A stretch of 35,055 bases of DNA from Lentisphaeria bacterium (GTDB lineage Bacteria > Verrucomicrobiota > Lentisphaeria > Victivallales > Victivallaceae). The stretch is from the NCBI GenBank assembly GCA_017443585.1, contig JAFSYV010000178.1, positions 1-35,055 of the forward strand. Reading direction: 5' to 3'. The translations under genes and the position numbers were made by a program. How positions within the stretch are numbered: the stretch's first letter is position 1; each line of letters opens with the position of its first letter. Below are positions 1 through 7,530 of the stretch, piece by piece. The notes beneath the pieces were generated by a model. The model saw only the letters and a program-made list of their open reading frames with translations. It had not been told where the DNA came from and did not search any database.

Positions 1-666
1 AAGACCGCCGCCGACCTGCCGGAAGGGACGAATCTCATCGGCGCCTTCCATCAGCCCGACGCGGTCTTCATCGACCCCGGCTTCCTGCGGACTCTGCCCC
101 GGAAGGAGCTGATCTGCGGCATGGCCGAAGTGGTCAAGACGGCGGTCATCCTCGACGGCGCTTTCTTCGACCGGCTCGAAGCCCTGGGGAGCGGCCCCGT
201 CACCGCCCCCGATTACGATTGCGTCTTCCCCGAACTCATCGGACGCTGCTGCGAACTCAAGGCCTCGGTGGTGGAAGCCGACGAAAAGGAGCAGGGGCTC
301 CGGGCCATCCTCAACTACGGCCACACCTACGGCCACGCGGTGGAACAGTTGAGCTCCTTCACCATCCCTCACGGCGAAGGGGTCGCCATGGGCATGACCG
401 CCGCCGGGATGACGGCGCTGCTTCTGGGCATGTGGACGAAAGAGGAGTTCGCGCGCCAGCAGCATCTGCTCGAAGCCCTCGGACTGCCCACGGTTCTCCC
501 CCGCGCCTTCGCGCCGGAAAAGATCATCGAGATCATGGGCACCGACAAGAAAAACGACCGCTCGGGGATCCGCTTGGTCCTGCCGGAGCGTCTGGGCGCG
601 GCAAAGACCGTTTCCGGCGTTCCCCTTTCCCTGATGCGCCGGGCGCTGGAGGCTTGTCATGACTGA
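1..666 (+). CDS. aroB: 3-dehydroquinate synthase, C-terminal part (5' end outside window)
   Basis: AroB converts DAHP to 3-dehydroquinate, the second step of the shikimate pathway, using NAD and a divalent metal in the cytoplasm. The reading frame is open from base 1, giving 221 residues that start inside the protein with KTAADLPEGTNLIGAFHQP, so the N-terminal NAD-binding half lies outside the window. Metal ligands typical of the family are visible: Glu in GMAEVVKTA (base 118 on), His in NYGHTYGHA and His in PHGEGVAMG. The C-terminus ends normally with TGA at 664-666. It overlaps the dprA start by 8 bases, which suggests co-transcription and translational coupling. The methionine at 121 lies inside the conserved core and is not the start. 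Assignment is confident from the motifs. Confidence 0.95.
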   Translation, partial: KTAADLPEGTNLIGAFHQPDAVFIDPGFLRTLPRKELICGMAEVVKTAVILDGAFFDRLEALGSGPVTAPDYDCVFPELIGRCCELKASVVEADEKEQGLRAILNYGHTYGHAVEQLSSFTIPHGEGVAMGMTAAGMTALLLGMWTKEEFARQQHLLEALGLPTVLPRAFAPEKIIEIMGTDKKNDRSGIRLVLPERLGAAKTVSGVPLSLMRRALEACHD

Positions 667-1762
667 CCGAGAAGGGTGCATCGCCCTCAATCTGATCTCC
701 GGCATCGGCTACACGCGATACAAGCTCCTCACCGGCCATTTCGGCTCTCCGGAGCAGGTTTTCGGCCACAAGGAAGAGGACTACGCTCAGCTCCGGACCA
801 TCGGTCCCCAGCTGAGCGCCCGGCTGGCGGCCTTCGACGCTTCCGGAGCCGTGGCCGCCGAAACCGATCTGGCCGACCGGGCGGGGATCCGGATCCTCAC
901 CTTGTTCGACAGCGCCTATCCCGCCGTGCTCCGGGAGCTCTACGATCCGCCCCTGTGCCTTTACGTCCGGGGCACACTGCCCGAATTCCCCGACAAGGCC
1001 GTGGCGGTGGTGGGCACCCGGCGCATCAGCGCCTACGGCCGCCGGATGAGCCAGCGCATCGCCGGAGACGCCGCCGCCATGGGCTTCGTCGTGGTTTCCG
1101 GCCTGGCCATGGGGGTGGACACTGCCGCCCATCAGGCGGCGCTGGACGCACGGGGGACAACCGTGGCGGTCCTGGGGGCGGGGCTGGCCCATATCCACCC
1201 GCGTGAAAACATCCCTCTCGCCCGGTCCATCGTGGAAAACGGCGGTGCCCTCATCTCGGAGTTTCCCATCGACATGCCCCCTTCGCGGCAGAACTTCCCC
1301 CGGCGGAACCGGATCGTGGCGGGGCTGTGCCGGGCGACCATCGTCACCGAGGCAGGCGTCGATTCGGGCGCATTGATCACGGCCAGAATGGCCATCGAAA
1401 ACAACCGCGAAGTCTTCGCGCTGCCCGGCAATGCGGACAATCCTTCCGCACGGGGCTGCAACGCCCTGATCCGGGACGGCGCGGGGCTGATCGAATGTTT
1501 CGATGACGCCGCCGAAGCCATGGGCATGGGCCGCCGGGTCCCCGTGGGGGAAAACGCTTCCGCCCTGCCTCCGGATTCGGACCTCGACGACCTTTCGCGC
1601 CGGATCCTCGAGCTGCTGAAAAACGGGGACACGGGCTTCGACGAGATGCAGTCCGCCCTCGACGCGGAAACGGGGACGCTCCTCTCGAGCCTGATGAAGC
1701 TGGAACTGAAAATGCTCATCGAACTCACGCCGGAACAACTCTACCGGAGAATGGACAAATGA
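659..1762 (+). CDS. dprA: DNA-processing protein DprA (Smf)
   Basis: DprA binds incoming single-stranded DNA and loads RecA during natural transformation; it is also found widely in bacteria not known to be competent. The 367-residue protein shows the extended Rossmann core of the family: AVVGTRRIS near 116-124, SGLAMGVDTAAHQAAL near 147-162, GLAHIHPREN near 175-184, QNFPRRNRIVAGL near 211-223 and the SGALITARMA segment near 236-245. An N-terminal SAM-like region and a C-terminal winged-helix region (about 310-365) complete the usual layout and length. The ATG at 659 overlaps the aroB stop, and the TGA at 1760-1762 overlaps the mnmE start as ATGA. These overlaps favour one transcript for aroB-dprA-mnmE. 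No other competence gene is in the window, so transformability is not shown. Confidence 0.95.
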   Translation: MTDREGCIALNLISGIGYTRYKLLTGHFGSPEQVFGHKEEDYAQLRTIGPQLSARLAAFDASGAVAAETDLADRAGIRILTLFDSAYPAVLRELYDPPLCLYVRGTLPEFPDKAVAVVGTRRISAYGRRMSQRIAGDAAAMGFVVVSGLAMGVDTAAHQAALDARGTTVAVLGAGLAHIHPRENIPLARSIVENGGALISEFPIDMPPSRQNFPRRNRIVAGLCRATIVTEAGVDSGALITARMAIENNREVFALPGNADNPSARGCNALIRDGAGLIECFDDAAEAMGMGRRVPVGENASALPPDSDLDDLSRRILELLKNGDTGFDEMQSALDAETGTLLSSLMKLELKMLIELTPEQLYRRMDK

Positions 1763-3087
1763 ACACCGCCGACACCATCGCCGCCCCCGCCAGCGCCGTG
1801 GGGGGAGCCGTCACCGTCATCCGCATTTCGGGGCCCGAGGCCCTGAAGGTGCTGAAAAAGGTGTGGTGCGGCAGAAGCGATCCCGGTGCGGAAAACAATC
1901 ACCGGAAGATGCTCCTGGGCCGGGTGGGGTTCGACCATGCGCTGGCGGTCTTCATGCCCGGTCCCCGGAGCTACACCGGGGACGACGTGGGCGAGATCCA
2001 CTGCCACGGGGGCGCGGCGGCCGCCGCCAACGCCATGAACGCCCTGCTCGGCGCGGGGGCCCGCATGGCGGAGCCGGGAGAGTTCACCTGCCGGGCCTTT
2101 CTCAACGGCAAACTGGACCTGACGCAGGCCGAAGCGGTGGCGGACCTGATCTCCGCCGGGAGCGATGCCGCCTTCAAGCTGGCGGGCCGCCAGCTGGCGG
2201 GAGCCCTGAGCACGAAGCTGAACGCCCTTTACGACGGCATTTCCGGTCTCATTTCGGAATGCGAAGCCCGGCTGGACTTTCCCGACGAGGAGCTTGATTT
2301 CGACCCGGCGGACGGGGCGAAGATCGAGGCGCTGCGGAAGGAGACGCGCGGCCTGCTCGACTCCGCCCGGACCGGGGCGCTGCTCCGGGACGGCATCGAC
2401 GTGGTCCTCGCGGGCAAAACCAATGCGGGCAAATCCAGCCTCTTCAACCTGCTCTCGGGCCAGGACCGGGCCATCGTCACCCCCATTCCGGGGACCACCA
2501 GGGACACGGTGACCAGTCACATCGTCCTCTGCGATCTGCCCGTCACGCTGACCGATACGGCGGGCCTGCGGGAAAGTCCCGACCCGGTGGAACAGCTGGG
2601 CGTGGCCCGGAGCCGCCGGGCCATCGCCGCGGCCAAGGCGGTCTTCTGGGTGCTGGACAGCTCCGCCCCCGATCTGACGGAGGAGACTTCGGGCATGGAG
2701 GTGACTCCCTTCACCATCGCCGTGTGGAACAAGTCCGATCTGGCTCCGGATCGGGCCCTGCCCCCCCTCCCCTGCCCCGCCGTGCGGATCTCGGCGACCG
2801 AAAACCTCGGCGTCGACGAACTGCTCGGGCTTTTCGCGAAACTGATTTACGGCGAAGGGGAAAACGCCCGTGTGCCCGAAGTCGCCGTCAACGCCCGCAC
2901 CGCCGCGCTGCTCACCGAAAGCGCCGAAGGTCTGGAACAGGCATCGGCCCGGTTCGCTTCCGGCGAATTCGAGCTTGCGGCGAGCGATCTGCGCCGTGCG
3001 CTCCACGCCGTCGGCAAGATCATCGGGAAGACCGCCGATCCCGACGTGCTGGAGGAAATATTCCGCTCGTTCTGCATCGGAAAATGA
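1759..3087 (+). CDS. mnmE: tRNA uridine-5-carboxymethylaminomethyl(34) synthesis GTPase MnmE
   Basis: MnmE, with MnmG, makes the 5-carboxymethylaminomethyl modification at wobble uridine 34 of several tRNAs. The 442-residue protein has the N-terminal tetrahydrofolate-binding domain (RISGPEAL, PRSYTGDDVGEIHCHGG, NGKLDLTQAEAVADLI). It also has an inserted G domain with P-loop GKTNAGKS near 219-226, the TTRD switch, DTAGLRE and NKSD, and a C-terminal FCIGK that carries the catalytic cysteine motif CxGK. It begins four bases before the dprA stop (ATGA), so it is probably translated by re-initiation. Length and domain order are normal. It is the last gene of the aroB-dprA-mnmE run: the next gene follows 125 bases later behind its own promoter. 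Confidence 0.97.
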   Translation: MNTADTIAAPASAVGGAVTVIRISGPEALKVLKKVWCGRSDPGAENNHRKMLLGRVGFDHALAVFMPGPRSYTGDDVGEIHCHGGAAAAANAMNALLGAGARMAEPGEFTCRAFLNGKLDLTQAEAVADLISAGSDAAFKLAGRQLAGALSTKLNALYDGISGLISECEARLDFPDEELDFDPADGAKIEALRKETRGLLDSARTGALLRDGIDVVLAGKTNAGKSSLFNLLSGQDRAIVTPIPGTTRDTVTSHIVLCDLPVTLTDTAGLRESPDPVEQLGVARSRRAIAAAKAVFWVLDSSAPDLTEETSGMEVTPFTIAVWNKSDLAPDRALPPLPCPAVRISATENLGVDELLGLFAKLIYGEGENARVPEVAVNARTAALLTESAEGLEQASARFASGEFELAASDLRRALHAVGKIIGKTADPDVLEEIFRSFCIGK

Positions 3088-3088
3088 G

Positions 3089-3106
3089 TTTTTTTTCGAA
3101 AAAAAA
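3089..3106. repeat. Perfect 18-bp palindrome T8-CG-A8
   Basis: The sequence TTTTTTTTCGAAAAAAAA directly follows the mnmE stop codon (one base later). It is a perfect inverted repeat. As RNA it could fold into a U-A stem around a UUCG-like turn. It has no GC stem followed by a U-run, so it is not a standard intrinsic terminator. It could still weaken elongation, or act at the DNA level as a rigid A-tract just upstream of the promoter of the next gene. Confidence 0.6.
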
Positions 3107-3117
3107 CGGAATTTCAC

Positions 3118-3146
3118 TTGCAAAACGACACAAAAAGATATATCTT
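3118..3146 (+). promoter_or_regulatory. Sigma70-type promoter of the PpiC-type isomerase gene
   Basis: A -35 of TTGCAA (3118-3123) and a -10 of TATCTT (3141-3146) are separated by 17 bases. The expected start of transcription is near 3153, giving a leader of about 60 bases before the ATG at 3213. The same 17-base spacing is seen at the other promoters in this window. Confidence 0.65.
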
Positions 3147-3212
3147 ATTAGACGTCTATGTAAGTTTCCCCATCGTGGGAGTGTTTTCAAATCAGATGAA
3201 GGAGAAATGTTC

Positions 3213-4316
3213 ATGAACTACACGAAACTTTTCGCCGCCGGCGCCGCCGCCGCGCTCGTGACGGTTTCCGGCTTCGCCGCCGACGCCGCCAAGCCTGCCG
3301 CCAAACCCGCGGCAAAACCCGCCGCCCCCGCGGCAAAACCCGCGGATCCCTTCAGCGCTCTGCCCCCCGTGGTCGCCGAGATGAACGGCAAGAAGGTCAC
3401 CCGGCAGGACATCGTCAATTTCGTGAAGAAACTTGCCCCCGACGGCAAGATCCCGCCCCAGCTCACTGCCGAGATGGTCAAGTCCGGCGGCCATGAGCTC
3501 GTCCACGCCTACATCAGCAAGACCCTGCTGGACCAGGCCATCGCCAGGGCGAAGTTCACCATGACCAGGCAGGAGATCGAAAAGGCCGTTTCCGCTCAGT
3601 TCGAGAAGATGCCCGAAGAGCTCCGGAAGATGCTGGTCACCCAGCTGAGCGCCCAGAAGAAGACCCTGCAGCAGTACATTTCCGAGCTGGCCGCCAACCC
3701 CGCCATGCGCGAGCAGATCATCATCGAATCCTTCGCCCGCAAGAACATCATCAAGGGCGCCAAGGCCACCGAAGCCGATGCGAAGAAATATTATGACGCC
3801 AACAAGGCGCAGTTCACCGTTCCCGCCGATACGCCCGAAACGCTCCGCGCTTCTCACATCCTCATCGCCGTCAAGGAGGGGACCGACGGCAAGGCCGAAC
3901 TCAAGAAGGCTCAGGATATCTATGCCCGGGTGAAGAAGACCCCCGCCGACTTCGGCAAGATCGCTTATGAAAAGAGCACCTGCCCCTCCGGGAAGCAGGC
4001 TCAGGGTTCTCTGGGCGCCTTCCAGAAGGGACAGATGGTCCCCGAATTCGAGAAGGCGGTCCTCGCCCTCAAGCCGGGAGAGATCTCCCAGCCCGTCAAG
4101 ACCCAGTTCGGCTGGCACATCATCCGCCGCGACGCTCTCCGGAAGGCCGAAGTCAAGCCCTACGCCGCCGTCAAGGACGACCTGGTCACCATGCTCACCC
4201 AGCAGAAGGAGCAGGAACTTTTCGTCAAGTACATGGAGAACCTGGAAAAGGCCGCCAAGGCCAAAAACCTGGTTCCCCAGCCGGCCCCCAACATGATGGT
4301 TCCCGGAGCGAAGTAA
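3213..4316 (+). CDS. Secreted PpiC-type (parvulin, SurA/PrsA-like) peptidyl-prolyl isomerase
   Basis: A predicted periplasmic folding factor that isomerises prolyl bonds and probably chaperones outer-membrane or secreted proteins. The 367 residues start with a Sec signal peptide (MNYTKLFAAGAAAALVTVSG, likely cleavage after GFA near 22). A Lys-Pro-Ala-rich linker of KPAA units (about 27-45) follows, then a SurA-N-like helical region (about 52-200). A single parvulin domain spans about 211-307, with LRASHILIAV, the LGAFQKGQMVPEFE segment and QFGWHIIRRD. An Ala/Lys/Gln-rich helical tail ends the protein. I chose the ATG at 3213 because AAGGAG at 3199-3204 sits 8 bases upstream. An ATG at 3207 is only 2 bases from it. 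The gene has its own promoter (3118-3146) and terminator (4342-4391), so it is probably monocistronic. SurA normally has two parvulin domains; only one is present here. Confidence 0.9.
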   Translation: MNYTKLFAAGAAAALVTVSGFAADAAKPAAKPAAKPAAPAAKPADPFSALPPVVAEMNGKKVTRQDIVNFVKKLAPDGKIPPQLTAEMVKSGGHELVHAYISKTLLDQAIARAKFTMTRQEIEKAVSAQFEKMPEELRKMLVTQLSAQKKTLQQYISELAANPAMREQIIIESFARKNIIKGAKATEADAKKYYDANKAQFTVPADTPETLRASHILIAVKEGTDGKAELKKAQDIYARVKKTPADFGKIAYEKSTCPSGKQAQGSLGAFQKGQMVPEFEKAVLALKPGEISQPVKTQFGWHIIRRDALRKAEVKPYAAVKDDLVTMLTQQKEQELFVKYMENLEKAAKAKNLVPQPAPNMMVPGAK

Positions 4317-4341
4317 TTCCGCCGCGAACGGTTTCGATCTG

Positions 4342-4391
4342 CCGGGTTTCGCAGCTGCCGGAAGCGGCGCGTGAAACCCGGTTTTTTCTTT
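4342..4391 (+). terminator. Intrinsic terminator after the PpiC-type isomerase gene
   Basis: A perfect 9-bp stem, CCGGGTTTC (4342-4350) with GAAACCCGG (4373-4381), is followed at once by TTTTTTCTTT. The loop contains a second small stem, GCCG/CGGC. This is the strongest terminator signature on the plus strand in the first 5 kb. Confidence 0.85.
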
Positions 4392-4398
4392 ATCGAAG

Positions 4399-5859
4399 AT
4401 GAAAGCCGGCACTGAAAAGAGGATCTTTTCCGGAGCGCTGCTCTGCGCTCTGGTCTTTTTTGCCGCCGGGAGCTATCTCTCCCGTCCCCTGTGGTTCGAC
4501 GAAGCCCTGACGCTCCAGAACTTCGCCTTCCTCGATTCGGTCCGGAGCATTTTCCGCAACTACGTCATCCCCAACAACCAGCTGCTCTACACAGTTTGTC
4601 TTCACTTCTGGGCGAAACTCTATACGGGCTTCACCGCTTTCGACGACTGGTTCCGGCTGCTCACGCTGCTCTTCGCGGCGGGGACGCTCCTCTACACCTT
4701 TCGCCGGTTCCGGACCGCCTGCGGCACGGGAGTGCTGGCGGTGGTCCTGCTCACCTTCTCCTGTTCGCCCCCCTTTCTGCTCCACGCCACCGCGCTCCGG
4801 GGCTATATGGCCGGAGCCTTCTTCACCGTCCTCGCCCTGGGCGCGGCGCTGGATTTCACCGCCACGGGGAAAAAGTGGCCCTGGTTCCGCTACTTCCTCT
4901 TTTCCTTCTGCTCCGCGGGCGTCGTTCCCTCCGACCTGCTGGCTCTGGGGGGCGTGGTCCTCTACGCCCTGCCCGGCTGCGGGGAGCATTTTCTGCGCCG
5001 CAGACGCTTCTGGATCCTCGCCCTGACGCCCCTCTGCGCCGCATTTCTCTTTTATCTGCCCATTTTCCCCCTGCTGCGTCAGGTCATCCGCGTGGGGAGC
5101 AACGAGACCTGGAAGGATCTGCCGGGGGTGCTTCAGGCGGTCTATCTGCCCCAGCTTTTCACCTACGCCATGCTGCTCCTGCCCGGCTCCGCCGCGCTGC
5201 TGTGCTTCCGCAGAAAGCGCTTCAATTACCTGCGGACCTGCCGGGCGGGGATCTGGCTTCTGCCCCTCGTCCCCATCCTGCTTTTCCCCGCGCCCCCCTT
5301 TCCGCGGGTGTTCTTCCCGCTCTTTCCCCTCTTCGCTCTGCTGGCCGCTTCCGGGGTCCGGGACTTCACCGCCATCTACTGCCGGCTGAAGCGCCGCTTC
5401 AATTACGCCGCGTGGATCGGGGGATTGCTGGTGCTGGCGGTGTCGTGGTGCAGCATCCAGCAGCATGAAAACATCAAACTCCATTTTTCCAGGCGCTGCG
5501 GCGGCGCCGGGCGGGACGACTTCTACCTGCCCTATTACCTGCGGTTTTCCCACATGCCCGACGCCACGGCGAAGTCCCTGGTCTGCAATGAGAAGCTGAA
5601 AAACGCCAACGCCTTTTACCTGACCTTCGACGCCGATCCCTGGCCCCTCATGTTCTATTTGCTCCTCAACGGGGTGGAAAATTCCGGGACGAAATTCCTC
5701 TTCGACGGCCCCCGCGGCCAAGTGGCGGCACTGCCCGCGGACACAACGGTCATCCTCAATGCGAAGGAGTCCGCCGAAGCGCTCCGGAAGCGCTTCCCGG
5801 GGAACTGGAAACGGGAGTTCGCCAACGACAACCATCAGGTGTGGAGCTACACCCCATGA
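4399..5859 (+). CDS. Multi-spanning membrane protein, GT-C-type glycosyltransferase-like
   Basis: A 486-residue integral membrane protein. Hydrophobic segments run from about residue 10 to 360, and a soluble C-terminal part of about 125 residues follows. The first loop after membrane segment 1 reads RPLWFDEALT (D34, E35). This acidic pair in the first extracytoplasmic loop is the hallmark of GT-C enzymes such as the PMT/ArnT/GT39 families, which transfer sugars from polyprenyl-phosphate carriers. Donor and acceptor cannot be read from sequence; a cell-surface glycan or protein is likely. The gene begins only 8 bases after the T-run of the preceding terminator and has no clear ribosome-binding site, so its promoter may lie inside the isomerase gene. 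Its TGA overlaps the miaA ATG by 4 bases, so the two genes are probably coupled. Confidence 0.7.
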   Translation: MKAGTEKRIFSGALLCALVFFAAGSYLSRPLWFDEALTLQNFAFLDSVRSIFRNYVIPNNQLLYTVCLHFWAKLYTGFTAFDDWFRLLTLLFAAGTLLYTFRRFRTACGTGVLAVVLLTFSCSPPFLLHATALRGYMAGAFFTVLALGAALDFTATGKKWPWFRYFLFSFCSAGVVPSDLLALGGVVLYALPGCGEHFLRRRRFWILALTPLCAAFLFYLPIFPLLRQVIRVGSNETWKDLPGVLQAVYLPQLFTYAMLLLPGSAALLCFRRKRFNYLRTCRAGIWLLPLVPILLFPAPPFPRVFFPLFPLFALLAASGVRDFTAIYCRLKRRFNYAAWIGGLLVLAVSWCSIQQHENIKLHFSRRCGGAGRDDFYLPYYLRFSHMPDATAKSLVCNEKLKNANAFYLTFDADPWPLMFYLLLNGVENSGTKFLFDGPRGQVAALPADTTVILNAKESAEALRKRFPGNWKREFANDNHQVWSYTP

Positions 5860-6740
5860 TCGTGGTCATCATGGGCCCCACCGCCTCGGGGAAAAGCGCC
5901 CTCGCGCTGGAAACGGCCCGCCGCCTGGGCGGGGAGATCGTCTCTTTCGACTCCATGCAGGTCTACCGGGGCCTGGAGATCGGCACGGCCCAGCCCACGG
6001 CCGAGGAAAAGCGTCTGATCCCCCACCACCTGACGGGGATCTTCGACTTGGAGAAGAGGGTCGACGTGTGCAGTTTCACCGCCCTCGCGGAAGAGGCGGT
6101 GCGGGATATCCTTTCACGGGGGAAGATCCCCATTCTCGCCGGGGGCACGGGCCTCTATCTGCGGACCTTTCTCTACGGCATGGACGACATGCCCGGAGAC
6201 CGGCAGCTCCGCGCCGAGCTGGACGGACTTTACGACGCCCCCGAAAAGGAGCCGCAACTCCATGAAAGGATGCGGGAACTGGATCCTGAGGCTCTGGAAA
6301 AATGGGGCTCCTGCCGCCGCCGCCTCATCCGGGCGCTGGAAGTGAAACTGCTCTCGGGGAGATCCATCCTCGAACTTCAGGGAAATTCCCCCCGGCTCCT
6401 CCGGCCCGGCGTACGGGCCTTCAAGCTGGAGCTCCCCCCCGACGAACTCAATGCCCGGATCGCCGCGAGAACGGAAAAAATGCTCCGGCAGGGCTGGATC
6501 GATGAAGCGGAAAAGGCCATCTCGCGGGGGCTCCTCGAAACCCCCACCGCCCATCAGGCGCTGGGGTACAGGATCATCGCAAGGTTCCTCGAGGGAGGAT
6601 TTTCCCGCGAAGAGCTGAAGGAAAAACTCATCACCGCCACGAGGCAGTACGCCCGGCGTCAGCGCACCTGGTTCCGCCACCAGCACCCGGAAGCGCAGGT
6701 CCTCACTTCTTCAGCAGCTCCGCTGCCAGTTTCCCGTTGA
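5856..6740 (+). CDS. miaA: tRNA dimethylallyltransferase MiaA
   Basis: MiaA transfers the dimethylallyl group of DMAPP to N6 of adenosine 37 in tRNAs reading UNN codons. The 294-residue protein has the P-loop GPTASGKS (7-14), the DSMQVYRGLEIGTAQP substrate-binding stretch (32-47), LAGGTGLYLR, and a C-terminal region with TAHQALGYR and RQYARRQRTWFR. The ATG at 5856 is preferred because it starts directly with the beta strand MIVVIMGPT and overlaps the upstream stop as ATGA. A GTG at 5841 would add five residues not expected in the family. The last 38 bases overlap the end of the convergent PHP phosphatase gene, so the final dozen codons are read on both strands. The family assignment is secure. 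Confidence 0.96.
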   Translation: MIVVIMGPTASGKSALALETARRLGGEIVSFDSMQVYRGLEIGTAQPTAEEKRLIPHHLTGIFDLEKRVDVCSFTALAEEAVRDILSRGKIPILAGGTGLYLRTFLYGMDDMPGDRQLRAELDGLYDAPEKEPQLHERMRELDPEALEKWGSCRRRLIRALEVKLLSGRSILELQGNSPRLLRPGVRAFKLELPPDELNARIAARTEKMLRQGWIDEAEKAISRGLLETPTAHQALGYRIIARFLEGGFSREELKEKLITATRQYARRQRTWFRHQHPEAQVLTSSAAPLPVSR

Positions 6741-7515
6741 CCACGGTCAGGCCGGACTCACGGGCCCACGCCAGACACTCGGGGACCTTCCTCATGATCG
6801 CCCCCGGCACGTGGGCATCGGAGTTGCACACCACCTCCACGCCGCCGATCTCGCCCGCAAGCTCCCAGAATTGACGCATGGGATAGGTCAGCCGGTACAC
6901 CCCGTTCCCGTCGGTCAGCGTTTTTTTCCGCATCCCGTAGGCATTTATTTCCAAAGGGATATGATGCGCTTTCGCACACTCGATGATGTCTTTGGAAGCG
7001 GCGCGGCTTTCGGCGCACCAGGGGCAGCCGAACTGGAAGAAGAGATCGGGGTGAGCCAGAAAGAGCCCCAGACCGCTTTCGATGTTGGCGGTAATCTGAC
7101 GGACGACTTCGCGGAGCTCCGCGGGCGAAGCCGTCTCCGGATAGGGCCGGGACTGGCCGTTTTCCCAGAGAAAGTGGTTGGAAAGGATCATGTAATCCAG
7201 ATGCCGCTCTTCCTTCAGCTCCTGCTGATAGTTCATGAGTTCGGGGATGTACTCCCCCTCGTAGGCCCGGAGGACCCGGATCCCCGGAAAGGCGGCCGCG
7301 GCCTGCTCGACCTCGCGCCAGAAGAAGGGCTGAAGCCGGATGTCCATCCGGGTCCCGGAGAGAAGTCCCCCCGGCAGCGGCACGTGTTCGCTGAAGCCCA
7401 GCACCCGGAGCCCCGCCTTTTCGGCCCACGCCAGGTAATCCGCCGGATTTCCGGAGCCGTGACGGCAATAATAGGTATGAGTGTGCAGATTCACTTCGTC
7501 GTTTTCGAACATCAT
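6703..7515 (-). CDS. PHP-domain phosphatase, histidinol-phosphatase (HisK)-like
   Basis: A 270-residue PHP-superfamily metal hydrolase, closest by motif order to the HisJ/HisK histidinol-phosphatases of histidine synthesis. Metal-binding motifs are seen in order: NLHTHTYYCRHG near 8-19, FSEHVPLP near 41-48, EGEYIPE, LSNHFL, LAHPDLFF and CNSDAHVPG near 235-243. The start at 7515 is supported by AAGGAG eight bases upstream; a second ATG follows directly. It is the last gene of the envelope-related minus operon, 15 bases after rsmB, and its 3' end overlaps miaA by 38 bases. A second PHP protein of similar size is at 31773-32567. Sequence alone does not say which one, if either, serves histidine synthesis. 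Confidence 0.8.
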   Translation of the reverse strand: MMFENDEVNLHTHTYYCRHGSGNPADYLAWAEKAGLRVLGFSEHVPLPGGLLSGTRMDIRLQPFFWREVEQAAAAFPGIRVLRAYEGEYIPELMNYQQELKEERHLDYMILSNHFLWENGQSRPYPETASPAELREVVRQITANIESGLGLFLAHPDLFFQFGCPWCAESRAASKDIIECAKAHHIPLEINAYGMRKKTLTDGNGVYRLTYPMRQFWELAGEIGGVEVVCNSDAHVPGAIMRKVPECLAWARESGLTVVNGKLAAELLKK

Positions 7516-7530
7516 AGGAAAGACTCCTTG

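Noticed and set aside
2724-3212. An upstream extension of the PpiC-type isomerase into mnmE.
   Set aside because: It lies inside mnmE in another frame and skips the signal peptide, promoter and ribosome-binding site found at 3118-3213.
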